From assembly GCA_038247995.1 (NCBI GenBank), contig JBBRUG010000022.1, forward strand, positions 1 through 31,220: DNA of 31,220 nucleotides, read 5' to 3'. This stretch comes from JBBRUG01 sp038247995 (GTDB taxonomy: Bacteria > Chloroflexota > Chloroflexia > Chloroflexales > Chloroflexaceae). Below the pieces are notes generated by a model. The model saw only the letters and a list, made by a program, of their open reading frames with translations. It was not told where the DNA came from and did not search any database. Both the position numbers and the translations under genes were made by a program. Shown here piece after piece: positions 23,417 through 31,082 of the stretch. Each line of letters opens with the position of its first letter. Position 1 is the stretch's first letter.

Positions 23417-24604
23417 ATGAGTGATCAGCGCGAAGTTGTTGTGCTGAGTGGGGTGCGTACCGCGATCGGTTCCTTCGGCGGCAGCCTAAAAGATCAGCCG
23501 CCTACCGAGCTTGCGGCGCTTGTCCTGCGCGAAGCGGTCGCCCGCGCCGGCGTTGAACCGGCGGAAGTCGGCCATGTTATTTTTGGCCATGTGATCAACA
23601 CCGAGCCGCACGACATGTACCTGGCTCGCGTCGCCGCCGTGAAAGGCGGCTTACCGGTGGAGACGCCGGCCCTCACCTTGAACCGGCTCTGCGGCAGTGG
23701 TTTGCAGGCGATCATATCCGCCGCTCAGGCGATTCTGCTGGGCGACGTCGATGCGGCTGTAGCCGGTGGCGCCGAGGTGATGAGTCGGAGCCCCTATATT
23801 GTGCCGGCGCTGCGCTGGGGTGCGCGCATGAACGACGCCAAAATGCTCGACATGATGGTCGGCGCGCTGAGTGATCCGTTTGATGATTGCCATATGGGCG
23901 TCACGGCCGAGAATGTGGCCGCCAAATGGGAGATCTCGCGTGAAGAGCAGGATCTGCTCGCCGTAGAGAGCCACGCCCGCGCCTCGCGTGCGATTGCAGC
24001 CGGCTACTTTAGCGATCAGATTCTGCCCATCGAACTGAAAGTCAAGGGCGGCACGCAGAGCTTCACCATCGATGAGAGTGTCCGCAACGATACGACAATG
24101 GAGCGCCTCGCCAGGCTGCGCCCCGTGTTCCAGAAAGACGGCAGCGTGACGGCCGGTAACGCCTCAAGCATCAACGACGCGGCGGCGGCTGTGGTGTTGA
24201 TGGAGCGTTCGGTGGCCGAGCAGCGCGGTTACAGGCCGCTGGCGCGCCTCGTGGGGTATAGCCATGCAGCCGTTGACCCAAAATATATGGGCATTGGCCC
24301 GATACCGGCTGTGAAGCGCTTGTTGGAGCGCACCGGGCTGAGCATAAGTGATATCGACATTTTTGAGGTGAATGAGGCGTTTGCCGCCCAGGCGCTTGTC
24401 GTGAGCAAAGATCTCGGCCTGCCCCCCGAAAAGACCAACCCGAACGGCAGCGGCATCTCGCTCGGCCATCCGATCGGCGCCACTGGATGTCTGCTCAGTG
24501 TCAAGGCAGTCTATGAGCTTCAGCGCACCGGCGCGCGCTACGCCCTGGTCACGATGTGCATCGGCGGCGGTCAAGGGATCGCAGCGGTCTTCGAGCGCAT
24601 GTAA
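23417..24604 (+). CDS. phaA: Acetyl-CoA C-acetyltransferase (beta-ketothiolase)
   Basis: Condenses two acetyl-CoA to acetoacetyl-CoA, or the reverse. 395 residues with all thiolase hallmarks: NRLCGSGLQA with acyl-accepting Cys92, NEAFAAQA, GHPIGATG with His351 and CIGGGQG with Cys381. AAGGAGGT lies 6 bases before the ATG at 23417. It is followed after 19 bp by an acetoacetyl-CoA reductase gene, forming the classic phaA-phaB pair for making (R)-3-hydroxybutyryl-CoA, the monomer of polyhydroxybutyrate. A degradative thiolase role is possible from sequence alone, but the context favours PHA. Confidence 0.93.
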   Translation: MSDQREVVVLSGVRTAIGSFGGSLKDQPPTELAALVLREAVARAGVEPAEVGHVIFGHVINTEPHDMYLARVAAVKGGLPVETPALTLNRLCGSGLQAIISAAQAILLGDVDAAVAGGAEVMSRSPYIVPALRWGARMNDAKMLDMMVGALSDPFDDCHMGVTAENVAAKWEISREEQDLLAVESHARASRAIAAGYFSDQILPIELKVKGGTQSFTIDESVRNDTTMERLARLRPVFQKDGSVTAGNASSINDAAAAVVLMERSVAEQRGYRPLARLVGYSHAAVDPKYMGIGPIPAVKRLLERTGLSISDIDIFEVNEAFAAQALVVSKDLGLPPEKTNPNGSGISLGHPIGATGCLLSVKAVYELQRTGARYALVTMCIGGGQGIAAVFERM

Positions 24605-24623
24605 TCTGTAAGGAGGTGATCGA

Positions 24624-25367
24624 ATGGGAAAGCTTGACGAGAAAGTCGCCCTGGTAACGGGCGCCTCGCGCGGGATCGGTCGAGCGATTGCGCTGAATCT
24701 GGCCCACGAGGGCGCAAAAGTGGCGCTCAACTTCAACAGCAGTGAAGCGGCGGCGCGTGAAGTGGCCGACGAGATTGCCGGCTTCGGCGGCACAACAATG
24801 CTCATTCAGGCCAATGTCGGCGATGCTGATGCGGCGCGGGGGATGGTCAAGAAGGTCGTTGATACGTGGGGCCGGCTCGATGTGCTGGTGAATAATGCTG
24901 GTATTACGCGCGACCGCTCGTTGCGTAAGCTCACCGACGATGATTGGATGACGGTTATTCAGAATAATCTGAACAGCGTCTACTTCTGCACTTCGGCGGC
25001 GATGCCGATCATGATCGAACAGCAGTATGGCCGGATCGTCAATATCAGTTCGTTCGTCGGGCAGGCCGGTAACTTTGGCCAGGCTAACTATGCGGCCAGC
25101 AAAGGCGGCATTATTGCTTTTACGAAAACGGCTGCGATCGAGTTGGCGAAGTTCAACATTACGGTGAATGCGCTTGCCCCTGGTTTTACGCTTACCGATA
25201 TGCTCGCCAAAGTGCCTGAAGCTGTTCAGAATCAGATCAAATCACGCATCCCGATGGGTCGCTTCGGCATGCCGGAAGAGATCGCTAAGGCGGTGCTGTT
25301 CCTCGCCGCCGATGCCGATTATATCACCGGCCAGCAGATCAATGTGAATGGTGGGGTGTATATGTAG
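24624..25367 (+). CDS. phaB: Acetoacetyl-CoA reductase / 3-oxoacyl reductase (SDR)
   Basis: Reduces acetoacetyl-CoA to (R)-3-hydroxybutyryl-CoA with NADPH. A short-chain dehydrogenase of 247 residues with the nucleotide-binding GASRGIG (14-20), NNAG (90-93), catalytic Ser143 in NISS and Tyr156/Lys160 in NYAASKGG, and a C-terminal INVNGGVYM. Sequence cannot fully separate PhaB from FabG; adjacency to the thiolase, no acyl-carrier genes nearby and a phasin-like gene next door support PhaB. A strong AAGGAGGTGAT ribosome-binding site precedes the ATG. It shares a transcript with phaA (19-bp gap). Confidence 0.88.
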   Translation: MGKLDEKVALVTGASRGIGRAIALNLAHEGAKVALNFNSSEAAAREVADEIAGFGGTTMLIQANVGDADAARGMVKKVVDTWGRLDVLVNNAGITRDRSLRKLTDDDWMTVIQNNLNSVYFCTSAAMPIMIEQQYGRIVNISSFVGQAGNFGQANYAASKGGIIAFTKTAAIELAKFNITVNALAPGFTLTDMLAKVPEAVQNQIKSRIPMGRFGMPEEIAKAVLFLAADADYITGQQINVNGGVYM

Positions 25368-25375
25368 TGGTGTAG

Positions 25376-25396
25376 TCAGGATTCAGGATTCAGGAG
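25376..25396. repeat. Heptanucleotide tract (TCAGGAT)3
   Basis: TCAGGAT, TCAGGAT, TCAGGAG. The second unit contains the complement of the phasin-like gene's stop codon (25383-25385). The unit is the reverse complement (rotated) of CCTGAAT at 10804-10817. Confidence 0.8.
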
Positions 25397-25721
25397 GCCG
25401 ATCCGGTGTTTCTGACTTCTGACTTCCGACGCCTGACTTCTGATCTAAAATATCGGCGATGTCGCTGGCATAGCTTTGCCAAGCCTGGAGCATTTCTTTG
25501 TTCAGCCGCTGCTGCATTTTCAGCGCATCGGCTACCGCCTGATCGGCGGCGCCGCGCAAACTGCGGCTATAATCCCAGTTCTTGAGCACCATATCAAACG
25601 CCATATCGGTGCTCGCCGTGAGCAGTTCATTCCAGGCCCGCATCGAACGCAGCAGCGGGTCGGTTGGGGTGTTGTCGGGCGGAGTCGGCTCCTGGGGCCG
25701 CTCCTGATCTTCGTTCGCCAT
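25383..25721 (-). CDS. Phasin/PhaE-like helical protein
   Basis: 112 residues. A Pro/Thr/Asp-rich N-terminus (about 1-24) is followed by one long amphipathic helical region (about 25-92) with AWNELLTASTDMAFDMVLKN and LNKEMLQAWQSYASDIADIL, as in phasins and the N-terminal part of PhaE synthase subunits. It is convergent with phaA-phaB, which supports a role at PHA granules; neither sequence nor context proves it. GGAG precedes the ATG at 25721. The C-terminal tail from about residue 93 (DQKSGVGSQKSETP and on) is encoded by 7-bp DNA repeats, so it shows a 7-residue QKS periodicity and is probably disordered. Confidence 0.65.
   Translation of the reverse strand: MANEDQERPQEPTPPDNTPTDPLLRSMRAWNELLTASTDMAFDMVLKNWDYSRSLRGAADQAVADALKMQQRLNKEMLQAWQSYASDIADILDQKSGVGSQKSETPDRPPES
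25410..25444. repeat. Heptanucleotide tract (TTCTGAC)5 inside the phasin-like reading frame
   Basis: Five contiguous 7-mers: TTCTGAC, TTCTGAC, TTCCGAC, GCCTGAC, TTCTGAT. On the minus strand they encode the tail of the phasin-like protein; three units make 21 bp, giving the QKS repeat every seven residues. Confidence 0.85.
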
Positions 25722-25742
25722 CGTCGGGCTCCATGATTCAGC

Positions 25743-25756
25743 CGTCAGTCTTCAGT
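25743..25756. repeat. Two heptanucleotide units (CGTCAGT, CTTCAGT)
   Basis: Two near-identical 7-mers upstream of the phasin-like gene. CGTCAGT is the reverse complement (rotated) of the GACGACT unit at 4-45. Confidence 0.5.
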
Positions 25757-25803
25757 CGGGTGTAAACTGTGGCTGCCGGTCTGTCAGACTGTCGTCATCG
25801 CAT

Positions 25804-28800
25804 ATGGTATCACGCCCAGTTACGGGCCAGTTCGTTGCCGTGGAAGATCACGCCGTTCTACTTACGCGCTTGGCGCCGCCCGCTCGCACTGCGCGGGTGC
25901 TGCGGCGTACCCGCGTGGAGACGGCGCTCGCCGGCGCGCTGGAGTACCCGCTGACGATCGTCGTTGCTCCGCTTGGGAGCGGGAAGACGGTCGCGCTCGC
26001 CACGCTCGCCGCTCAGGGCGGTTGGCCGGCGGCATGGTGTCGCGCAGTTCCCGCCGAGGCGCCGCAAGCCTTCCTGGCGCATCTTGTTGCGGCGTTTCGC
26101 CCGATCGCCCAACTCGACCCGGCGTCAATCGCTGCCGCCGCCCAGCCTGATGATCTGCGTCCGGCGCTGGAACGCTTCGCCAACCAGCTCTCGGTTGCCC
26201 TCGACGACGAGACGCTGCTGGTGATCGACGACTATCACCTGATCGATGCTCAGCCCGAGCTACGTGCCATCGTCGCGTTACTGCTCGATCTGCAACCCTT
26301 GCGCCTGCATATTGCCCTTGCCGGGCGCAGCGAGCCGACCTTGTCCGGTCTTGCCGCCGCGCGCCTGCGTGGTGATCTGTTGGAAGTTGGCCCGCCGACC
26401 CTGGCATTTACGCCTGCGGAGGCCGTTGCCCTCGCCGCACAGTTCGGCCAGCCGGCGCCTCGCGAGACGGCAGCGATGATCACGGCCACCTCGGGTTGGC
26501 CGCTTGGCGTACAGGCTGCGCTGAGCGCTCCCGATTGGCGAGTTGCTGTGGGCCTGCACAAACCGCCCGCATCTGATCTCGACGCCTACCTTGCCCAGGA
26601 ACTATTTGCGCCGCTGCCCGCCGAATTGCGCACCTTCTTGCTGCGTACGGCCAGCCTGCGCACGCTCGACCCGGCCGCCTGTGCCGTAGCGCTTAATGGC
26701 GTTGCTGTGGCGCCGCTGCTTGCCGAACTACGCCGTCGGCGGCTTTTTGTCGATCCCGATGCCCAGGGCCGGCTCAGGTATCAACCGGTATTTCAGGCTT
26801 TTCTTACCCGTCAGGCCATAGCTACGCTCGCAGATTGGGTTGAGCTAAACCGCGCCCTTGCTGCTTATTATCGCCGCGGCGGTGATCAGGAAGGCGCGCT
26901 GCATCACCTGATTACAGTTGCCGCTCCCGAAGCCGCCGCTGCGCTCGCCGAACTGGCCCCGGCGCTCGTGGCTGCCGGCCATCCTGAAGCAGCGCTGGCC
27001 TGGCTGGCGCGCCTGAATTCCGGCGCCCACGATGATCCGCAGTTACTGCTGGTTCAGGCTACGGCGCAGCGTCAACTCGGGCGTTTCGAAGCCGCGCTTG
27101 CCGCGTTCCAGCGCGCTGCCGAGGGTTTTGCCACACAGGGCGATCCTGAGAGTCAGGTGCGTGCACTGCGGGGCCAGGCCGAGGTGTTTCTCGACACGGT
27201 TCATCCCGATCCGGCTACGGCCCTGCTGAAGCAAGCCATTCGCTTGCTTCCACGTGCGCAGGCCGGCGAACGCGCGGCACTGATCCGCTTGCAGGCGGAA
27301 AACTGGGCCAATCGAGGGCGGGCCGATGTCGCCATCCTGCTTGAACGCGCCGCCGATCGGCTTGAAGTGAAGCACTGGGGCCGCGAGCCGGGACGCCTGC
27401 CGAAACCGCCCGTTGCCGGCCTTCAGGCGCCGCTCCCGCCGCGCTTGCTCTTGCGTGCCGGTCGGCTCAACGAGGCGCGCCAGCAACTTGAGGCAATTCT
27501 CTGGGCCGAAACGCAGAACTCCGGCAGCTTGATCACGCGCACCGGCGCCCATCGCGAACCGGTGCTCCTTCTTAGCCTGATCTATGCCATGCTCGGCAAT
27601 GGGACGCGTGCGCTCGCCATGGCCCGCCGCGGCTTGATCGAAGCTCAACAGCTCGGCGTCCGGCTCACTGAGGCAATCGCCGAGCTGCGCGCCGGTCACG
27701 CTTACCAGATCGTCGCCCCACACGATCGCAGCCTCGCATTCAGCCGTTATGCCGCCGCCGCGCAGACAATCCAGGAGTTCGGCGTGCCGCGTACCCGCGC
27801 CGAGGTCTACCTGGGGCTCACCTTGCTTCACGGCCATAACGGCGATCTGCCGCAGGCCGAGGCCGATGCCCGCGAGGGTTTGCAGATCGTGTCGGCTGCC
27901 GGCGATGACTGGACGGCGGCGCTGATCTTGCTGGCCCTTGGCGGCGCGGCTGTCGCCGGCGATGATCCGCGCGGCATCACCTGGCTCGCCGAGGCGCGCC
28001 AGCGTTTCGCCCGCGGCGGCGATCACTTCGGCCTGGCTATGGTGAACCTCTGGCTCGCCCTTGATGCATTGCACAACGGACAGGGCGCCATACTCGATCA
28101 ACTGGTGCGTGAACTGCTCCATGCTGTGGCCGCTTACGGCTACGAAGGCATCCTGATCGCGTCGAGCCTCTTCGGCCCCCGCGACATGGCCACGATCGTG
28201 CCGCTCTTGTTGCGCGGACGGCGCATCCCTGAACATGCCGAACTTGCCGGGCGGCTGTTACGTCAAGGCTTCCCCACTATTGCCGCCGACGATACCGTCG
28301 ATGATTATTACCCCGGCTTCACGCTGCGCGTGCAGATGCTCGGCGGCTTTCACGTCTGGCGCGGGAGCCAGGAGATTCAGGCGCGCGAGTGGCAACGCGA
28401 GAAGGCCCGTCAACTCTTCCAACTGCTGCTCACCCTCCGCGGCCATTGGATCCAGCGCGAACAGATCTGCGCCTGGCTCTGGCCGGAGGCCGACTTGGAG
28501 GCTGCCGAACGCCAGTTTAAGGTAACGCTCAACGCGCTTAATGCGGCTTTAGAGCCGGCCCGCCCGCCGCGGATCGCGCCCTTCTTCATTCGCCGCCAGG
28601 GCCTTGCCTACAGCTTCGCTCCCTCGTACGGCGTCTGGATCGATGTTGATGAGTTTGAACTGCGCGTAACCGGCGCAAACGCCGACGCAGACCTCGATTT
28701 TGTCCGGCGCAACGCGCAGATCGCCGTGCAGCTCTATAAAGGGGATTTCCTTGCCGAGGCGCTCTACGACCCCTGGACGACCGAGGAGCGCGAGCGCATT

Positions 28801-29085
28801 CTGGCGCGCTACCTGGCTACTGCCGTGAGCTACGCCAACCGGCTGAGCGATGCCGGCGATCATGCTGCGGCCATTCAACTTTGCGAACAGATCTTGCGCC
28901 GTGATCGTGGCTACGAAGAAGCCTACCAGGTGCTGATGCGCGCCCACGCCCGCAGCGGTAGCCGTTCGCAGGCGCTGCGCAGCTATGCCCGGGGTGTACA
29001 GGCGCTCCAAGACGAACTCGGCATGGAACCGCTTCCCGAAACCGAAGCGCTCCATCAGAGCCTCAAACGCAACGAACCGATTTGA
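25804..29085 (+). CDS. MalT-like NTPase with C-terminal OmpR-type winged helix and BTAD domain
   Basis: 1,093 residues, a large transcriptional activator. The N-terminal STAND/AAA NTPase domain (about 35-330) has Walker A APLGSGKT (55-62) and Walker B LLVIDDYHLID (138-148). A long helical TPR-like sensor follows (about 350-800). The C-terminal part is a SARP-type DNA-binding module: an OmpR-like winged helix (about 840-935, LRVQMLGGFHVWRG to FKVTLNALNAALEP) and a bacterial transcriptional activator domain (about 950-1085, YKGDFLAEALYDPWTTEE). This is the MalT/LAL layout with a BTAD head in place of LuxR. Its targets are unknown; adjacent PHA and CHRD genes are candidates. No ribosome-binding site is visible before the ATG at 25804. 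Confidence 0.85.
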   Translation: MVSRPVTGQFVAVEDHAVLLTRLAPPARTARVLRRTRVETALAGALEYPLTIVVAPLGSGKTVALATLAAQGGWPAAWCRAVPAEAPQAFLAHLVAAFRPIAQLDPASIAAAAQPDDLRPALERFANQLSVALDDETLLVIDDYHLIDAQPELRAIVALLLDLQPLRLHIALAGRSEPTLSGLAAARLRGDLLEVGPPTLAFTPAEAVALAAQFGQPAPRETAAMITATSGWPLGVQAALSAPDWRVAVGLHKPPASDLDAYLAQELFAPLPAELRTFLLRTASLRTLDPAACAVALNGVAVAPLLAELRRRRLFVDPDAQGRLRYQPVFQAFLTRQAIATLADWVELNRALAAYYRRGGDQEGALHHLITVAAPEAAAALAELAPALVAAGHPEAALAWLARLNSGAHDDPQLLLVQATAQRQLGRFEAALAAFQRAAEGFATQGDPESQVRALRGQAEVFLDTVHPDPATALLKQAIRLLPRAQAGERAALIRLQAENWANRGRADVAILLERAADRLEVKHWGREPGRLPKPPVAGLQAPLPPRLLLRAGRLNEARQQLEAILWAETQNSGSLITRTGAHREPVLLLSLIYAMLGNGTRALAMARRGLIEAQQLGVRLTEAIAELRAGHAYQIVAPHDRSLAFSRYAAAAQTIQEFGVPRTRAEVYLGLTLLHGHNGDLPQAEADAREGLQIVSAAGDDWTAALILLALGGAAVAGDDPRGITWLAEARQRFARGGDHFGLAMVNLWLALDALHNGQGAILDQLVRELLHAVAAYGYEGILIASSLFGPRDMATIVPLLLRGRRIPEHAELAGRLLRQGFPTIAADDTVDDYYPGFTLRVQMLGGFHVWRGSQEIQAREWQREKARQLFQLLLTLRGHWIQREQICAWLWPEADLEAAERQFKVTLNALNAALEPARPPRIAPFFIRRQGLAYSFAPSYGVWIDVDEFELRVTGANADADLDFVRRNAQIAVQLYKGDFLAEALYDPWTTEERERILARYLATAVSYANRLSDAGDHAAAIQLCEQILRRDRGYEEAYQVLMRAHARSGSRSQALRSYARGVQALQDELGMEPLPETEALHQSLKRNEPI

Positions 29086-29104
29086 GCCGACCATGAGGGC
29101 ATGA

Positions 29105-29172
29105 GCAGGCGTGAGCAGGCGTGGGAATAGATACGCCCACGCCCCGGCGCGCCCACGCCCGTTCACGCCTGC
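29105..29172. terminator. Inverted repeat between convergent genes, possible bidirectional terminator
   Basis: GCAGGCGTGA and GGCGTGGG (29105-29114, 29118-29125) pair with CCCACGCC and TCACGCCTGC (29152-29159, 29163-29172), leaving a 3x3 internal loop. The 97-bp gap separates two convergent genes. There is no U-tract on either side, so factor-independent termination is doubtful. The left arm contains a duplicated GAGCAGGCGT. Confidence 0.5.
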
Positions 29173-29182
29173 TACTGCTTGC

Positions 29183-30391
29183 CTACGGTTGCGTTGTGCT
29201 CACCAATGGGACATAAGTGCTGCACGGCGCCTGAACGATCTGGCCGCGCAATTCGCCCCCTGGGAAGGTTTCCGAGTGAATGTTCACATAGAACAGCCCG
29301 GCCTGAAGATCGGTGCGATCGGCCGGCGCTAGTTCAAGCATCCCCCGCTTCGGCGAACCCGCGGGGAGGTCGAACACCACCGGGCCGGCAATGCCCGGCG
29401 CGCCGCGATGAATGTGGCGCACGGTCTCGTCTGTGGTCAATCCCTCAAACATGATCGTGTAGCGTAGCTGCGTTCCATCGGGTGAAAGCGCGAAGTATCC
29501 TTTGCCAGTGCCGGCGCTGTCATTCGGCGGTACTTCATTTGATCCGGCCAGAGTCGTCGCGAAGCACGCGCTTGCCGCGCTGATCTGGCCGCGTAGCTCG
29601 CCGCCGGGGAACTCTTCAGAGTGAATATTCACGTAGTACAAGCCGGCCAGATACTCAGCCCGCTGTTCTTCCTCAAGCCCGATCGTACCTGTCTTTGGTG
29701 AGCCTTCCGGCAGATCAAACACGACTGGGCCGGCAACTCCCGGTGCGCCGCGATGAATGTGGCGTACGGTCTCGGGTGTGCCTAAATCGCTGAATTCAAT
29801 AAAGTAGGTGAGCCAACTTCCATCAGGCGCAAGGGTAAAGATGCCGGTGCCGGTGCCGGCGCTGTCGTTCGGCGGTACTTCTTGGTCGCCGCTGAGTTGG
29901 GCGCTGTAGCAACCGCCGGCCGGCAGGATCTGGCCGCGTAGTTCGCCGCCGGGGAATGTCTCGGAGTGGATGTTGACGTAGTACAACCCGGCTTGCAAAT
30001 CGGCGCGATTCTCTGCTGTCAGTTCAATCACACCATCTTTCGGCGAGCCGGCGGGCAGGTCGAAGACGACTGGGCCGGCTACGCCCGGCGCACCGCGATG
30101 GATGTGGCGTACCGTTTCCTCAGTTGTCAGGCCGCTAAACTCAATATGGAAGACAAGTTGCGTGCCATCGGGCGAGAGCACAAAGGTGCCTGCCCCGGTT
30201 CCCGTGCTGTCGTTTGGCGGCACTTCCTGCGTGCCTGAAAGCGCGGCAACAAAACACGCCCCACTACCAAGCCCCGGGATCGGCATGGTGAGTGACGCTT
30301 CCATCGTATCTTGCGCGGCAACCCACTGCCCGCCCCAGGCTCCTCCGACAAGCATTGTCGCGAGGGCGACTAAAACCAACGTTCGGCGCAT
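29183..30391 (-). CDS. Secreted protein with three CHRD domains
   Basis: 402 residues from the ATG at 30391, which has GAGGAG at good spacing (an upstream in-frame start would add 62 unlikely residues). A signal peptide (about 1-27) is followed by three tandem CHRD domains (about 46-160, 163-275, 278-390). Each has LSG..EVPPNDS.GTG, ETVRHIHRGAPG.AGPVVF and YYVNIHSE.FPGGELRGQI. CHRD domains are named for chordin and are common in bacterial surface proteins of unknown function; the conserved His residues may bind metal. The tail STYVPLVSTTQP is a variant of the LPLL motif of other secreted proteins here. The three copies repeat at about 345 bp. Confidence 0.9.
   Translation of the reverse strand: MRRTLVLVALATMLVGGAWGGQWVAAQDTMEASLTMPIPGLGSGACFVAALSGTQEVPPNDSTGTGAGTFVLSPDGTQLVFHIEFSGLTTEETVRHIHRGAPGVAGPVVFDLPAGSPKDGVIELTAENRADLQAGLYYVNIHSETFPGGELRGQILPAGGCYSAQLSGDQEVPPNDSAGTGTGIFTLAPDGSWLTYFIEFSDLGTPETVRHIHRGAPGVAGPVVFDLPEGSPKTGTIGLEEEQRAEYLAGLYYVNIHSEEFPGGELRGQISAASACFATTLAGSNEVPPNDSAGTGKGYFALSPDGTQLRYTIMFEGLTTDETVRHIHRGAPGIAGPVVFDLPAGSPKRGMLELAPADRTDLQAGLFYVNIHSETFPGGELRGQIVQAPCSTYVPLVSTTQP
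29270..30310. repeat. Three tandem 345-bp coding repeats (CHRD domains)
   Basis: The segment encoding NIHSE.FPGGELRGQI recurs near 29270, 29615 and 29960, a period of about 345 bp (115 codons). Intervening sequence is similar but not identical. This looks like internal gene duplication and may assemble poorly. Confidence 0.7.
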
Positions 30392-30570
30392 AACTCTACT
30401 CCTCTTCGATTGGTCTGCACGCAGGATTGAACCTCGACGTACAGAAATGGAACGCCACACTGAGTTCTTCACGTATAAGTACGCATGGGCGACGCAGCAA
30501 GATCTCTGCCACAAGTTCAAAACGCCGCCAATTGGCGTGCTCAGGTGACGAGATCGGCATCGTGATGCAG

Positions 30571-30624
30571 TTGACAACTTGTTACGAAGGGTGTACCCTA
30601 GCGCCGATAGTCAACCCTGACTAT
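30571..30624 (+). promoter_or_regulatory. Promoter with overlapping dyad for the small membrane protein
   Basis: TTGACA (30571-30576), a 17-bp spacer and TACCCT (30594-30599). The dyad AGGGT-GT-ACCCT (30588-30599) covers the -10. A second dyad ATAGTC-N6-GACTAT (30607-30624) follows where transcription would start. This looks like an operator-controlled promoter. The -10 is weak. Confidence 0.45.
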
Positions 30625-30631
30625 TAGGGCT

Positions 30632-30666
30632 ATTCTGCATTCTGTATGCTCAATTCTGTATTCACT
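30632..30666. repeat. Heptanucleotide tract (ATTCTGC/T)5, degenerate
   Basis: ATTCTGC, ATTCTGT, ATGCTCA, ATTCTGT, ATTCACT in register, ending just before the ribosome-binding region of the next gene. AT-richer than the other tracts but with the same 7-bp period. Confidence 0.75.
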
Positions 30667-30683
30667 AGAAGGATGTCCGTGCT

Positions 30684-31082
30684 ATGAGCGCCATTTTCCA
30701 GATCCACAGCATTTTTGGCGAGCGTGTGCTACCGTTGTTGATCGTCTTGGCCGCGATTTTTCTAACAGTCACCTATAAGGCCAACGCGCCGCGTAGCCCG
30801 GTGGCGCGCATGTTTCCGCTCCTGGTCGATCTGCAAGTCACGCTCGGGATCATTTACTGGATCTACCTCCTTTTTAGTACCACTGGCGCCGCTCAGGCGC
30901 AGTACCTCGGCTTTCCTTTCATCCTCCACCCCATTCTAGGCATTCTCGCCGCCGGCCTTGCTCATATGGCTGTCGGCCCAAAAAATCCACTGCGCCGCCT
31001 TGGTCGCTGGGCGCCGCTTGCCTCACTCGCCATTCTGCTCGTGATCGTGCTGTCCACCGTAGTAGTTGGTATTACGGTCTAA
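30684..31082 (+). CDS. Small four-helix membrane protein of unknown function
   Basis: 132 residues with four predicted membrane helices (about 14-30, 45-66, 76-97, 108-130) and short loops. LLVDLQVTLGIIYWIYLLF and FILHPILGILAAGLAHMA carry polar residues and a His within helices 2 and 3, which might bind a heme or metal. The family is not one I can name. AGAAGGA precedes the ATG at 30684 at a rather long spacing. It has its own candidate promoter with dyads. Confidence 0.75.
   Translation: MSAIFQIHSIFGERVLPLLIVLAAIFLTVTYKANAPRSPVARMFPLLVDLQVTLGIIYWIYLLFSTTGAAQAQYLGFPFILHPILGILAAGLAHMAVGPKNPLRRLGRWAPLASLAILLVIVLSTVVVGITV

Noticed and set aside
27043..28236. A 397-codon minus-strand open frame inside the MalT-like/BTAD regulator
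   Set aside because: The opposite strand encodes a continuous recognisable protein; no start signal or family match is visible.
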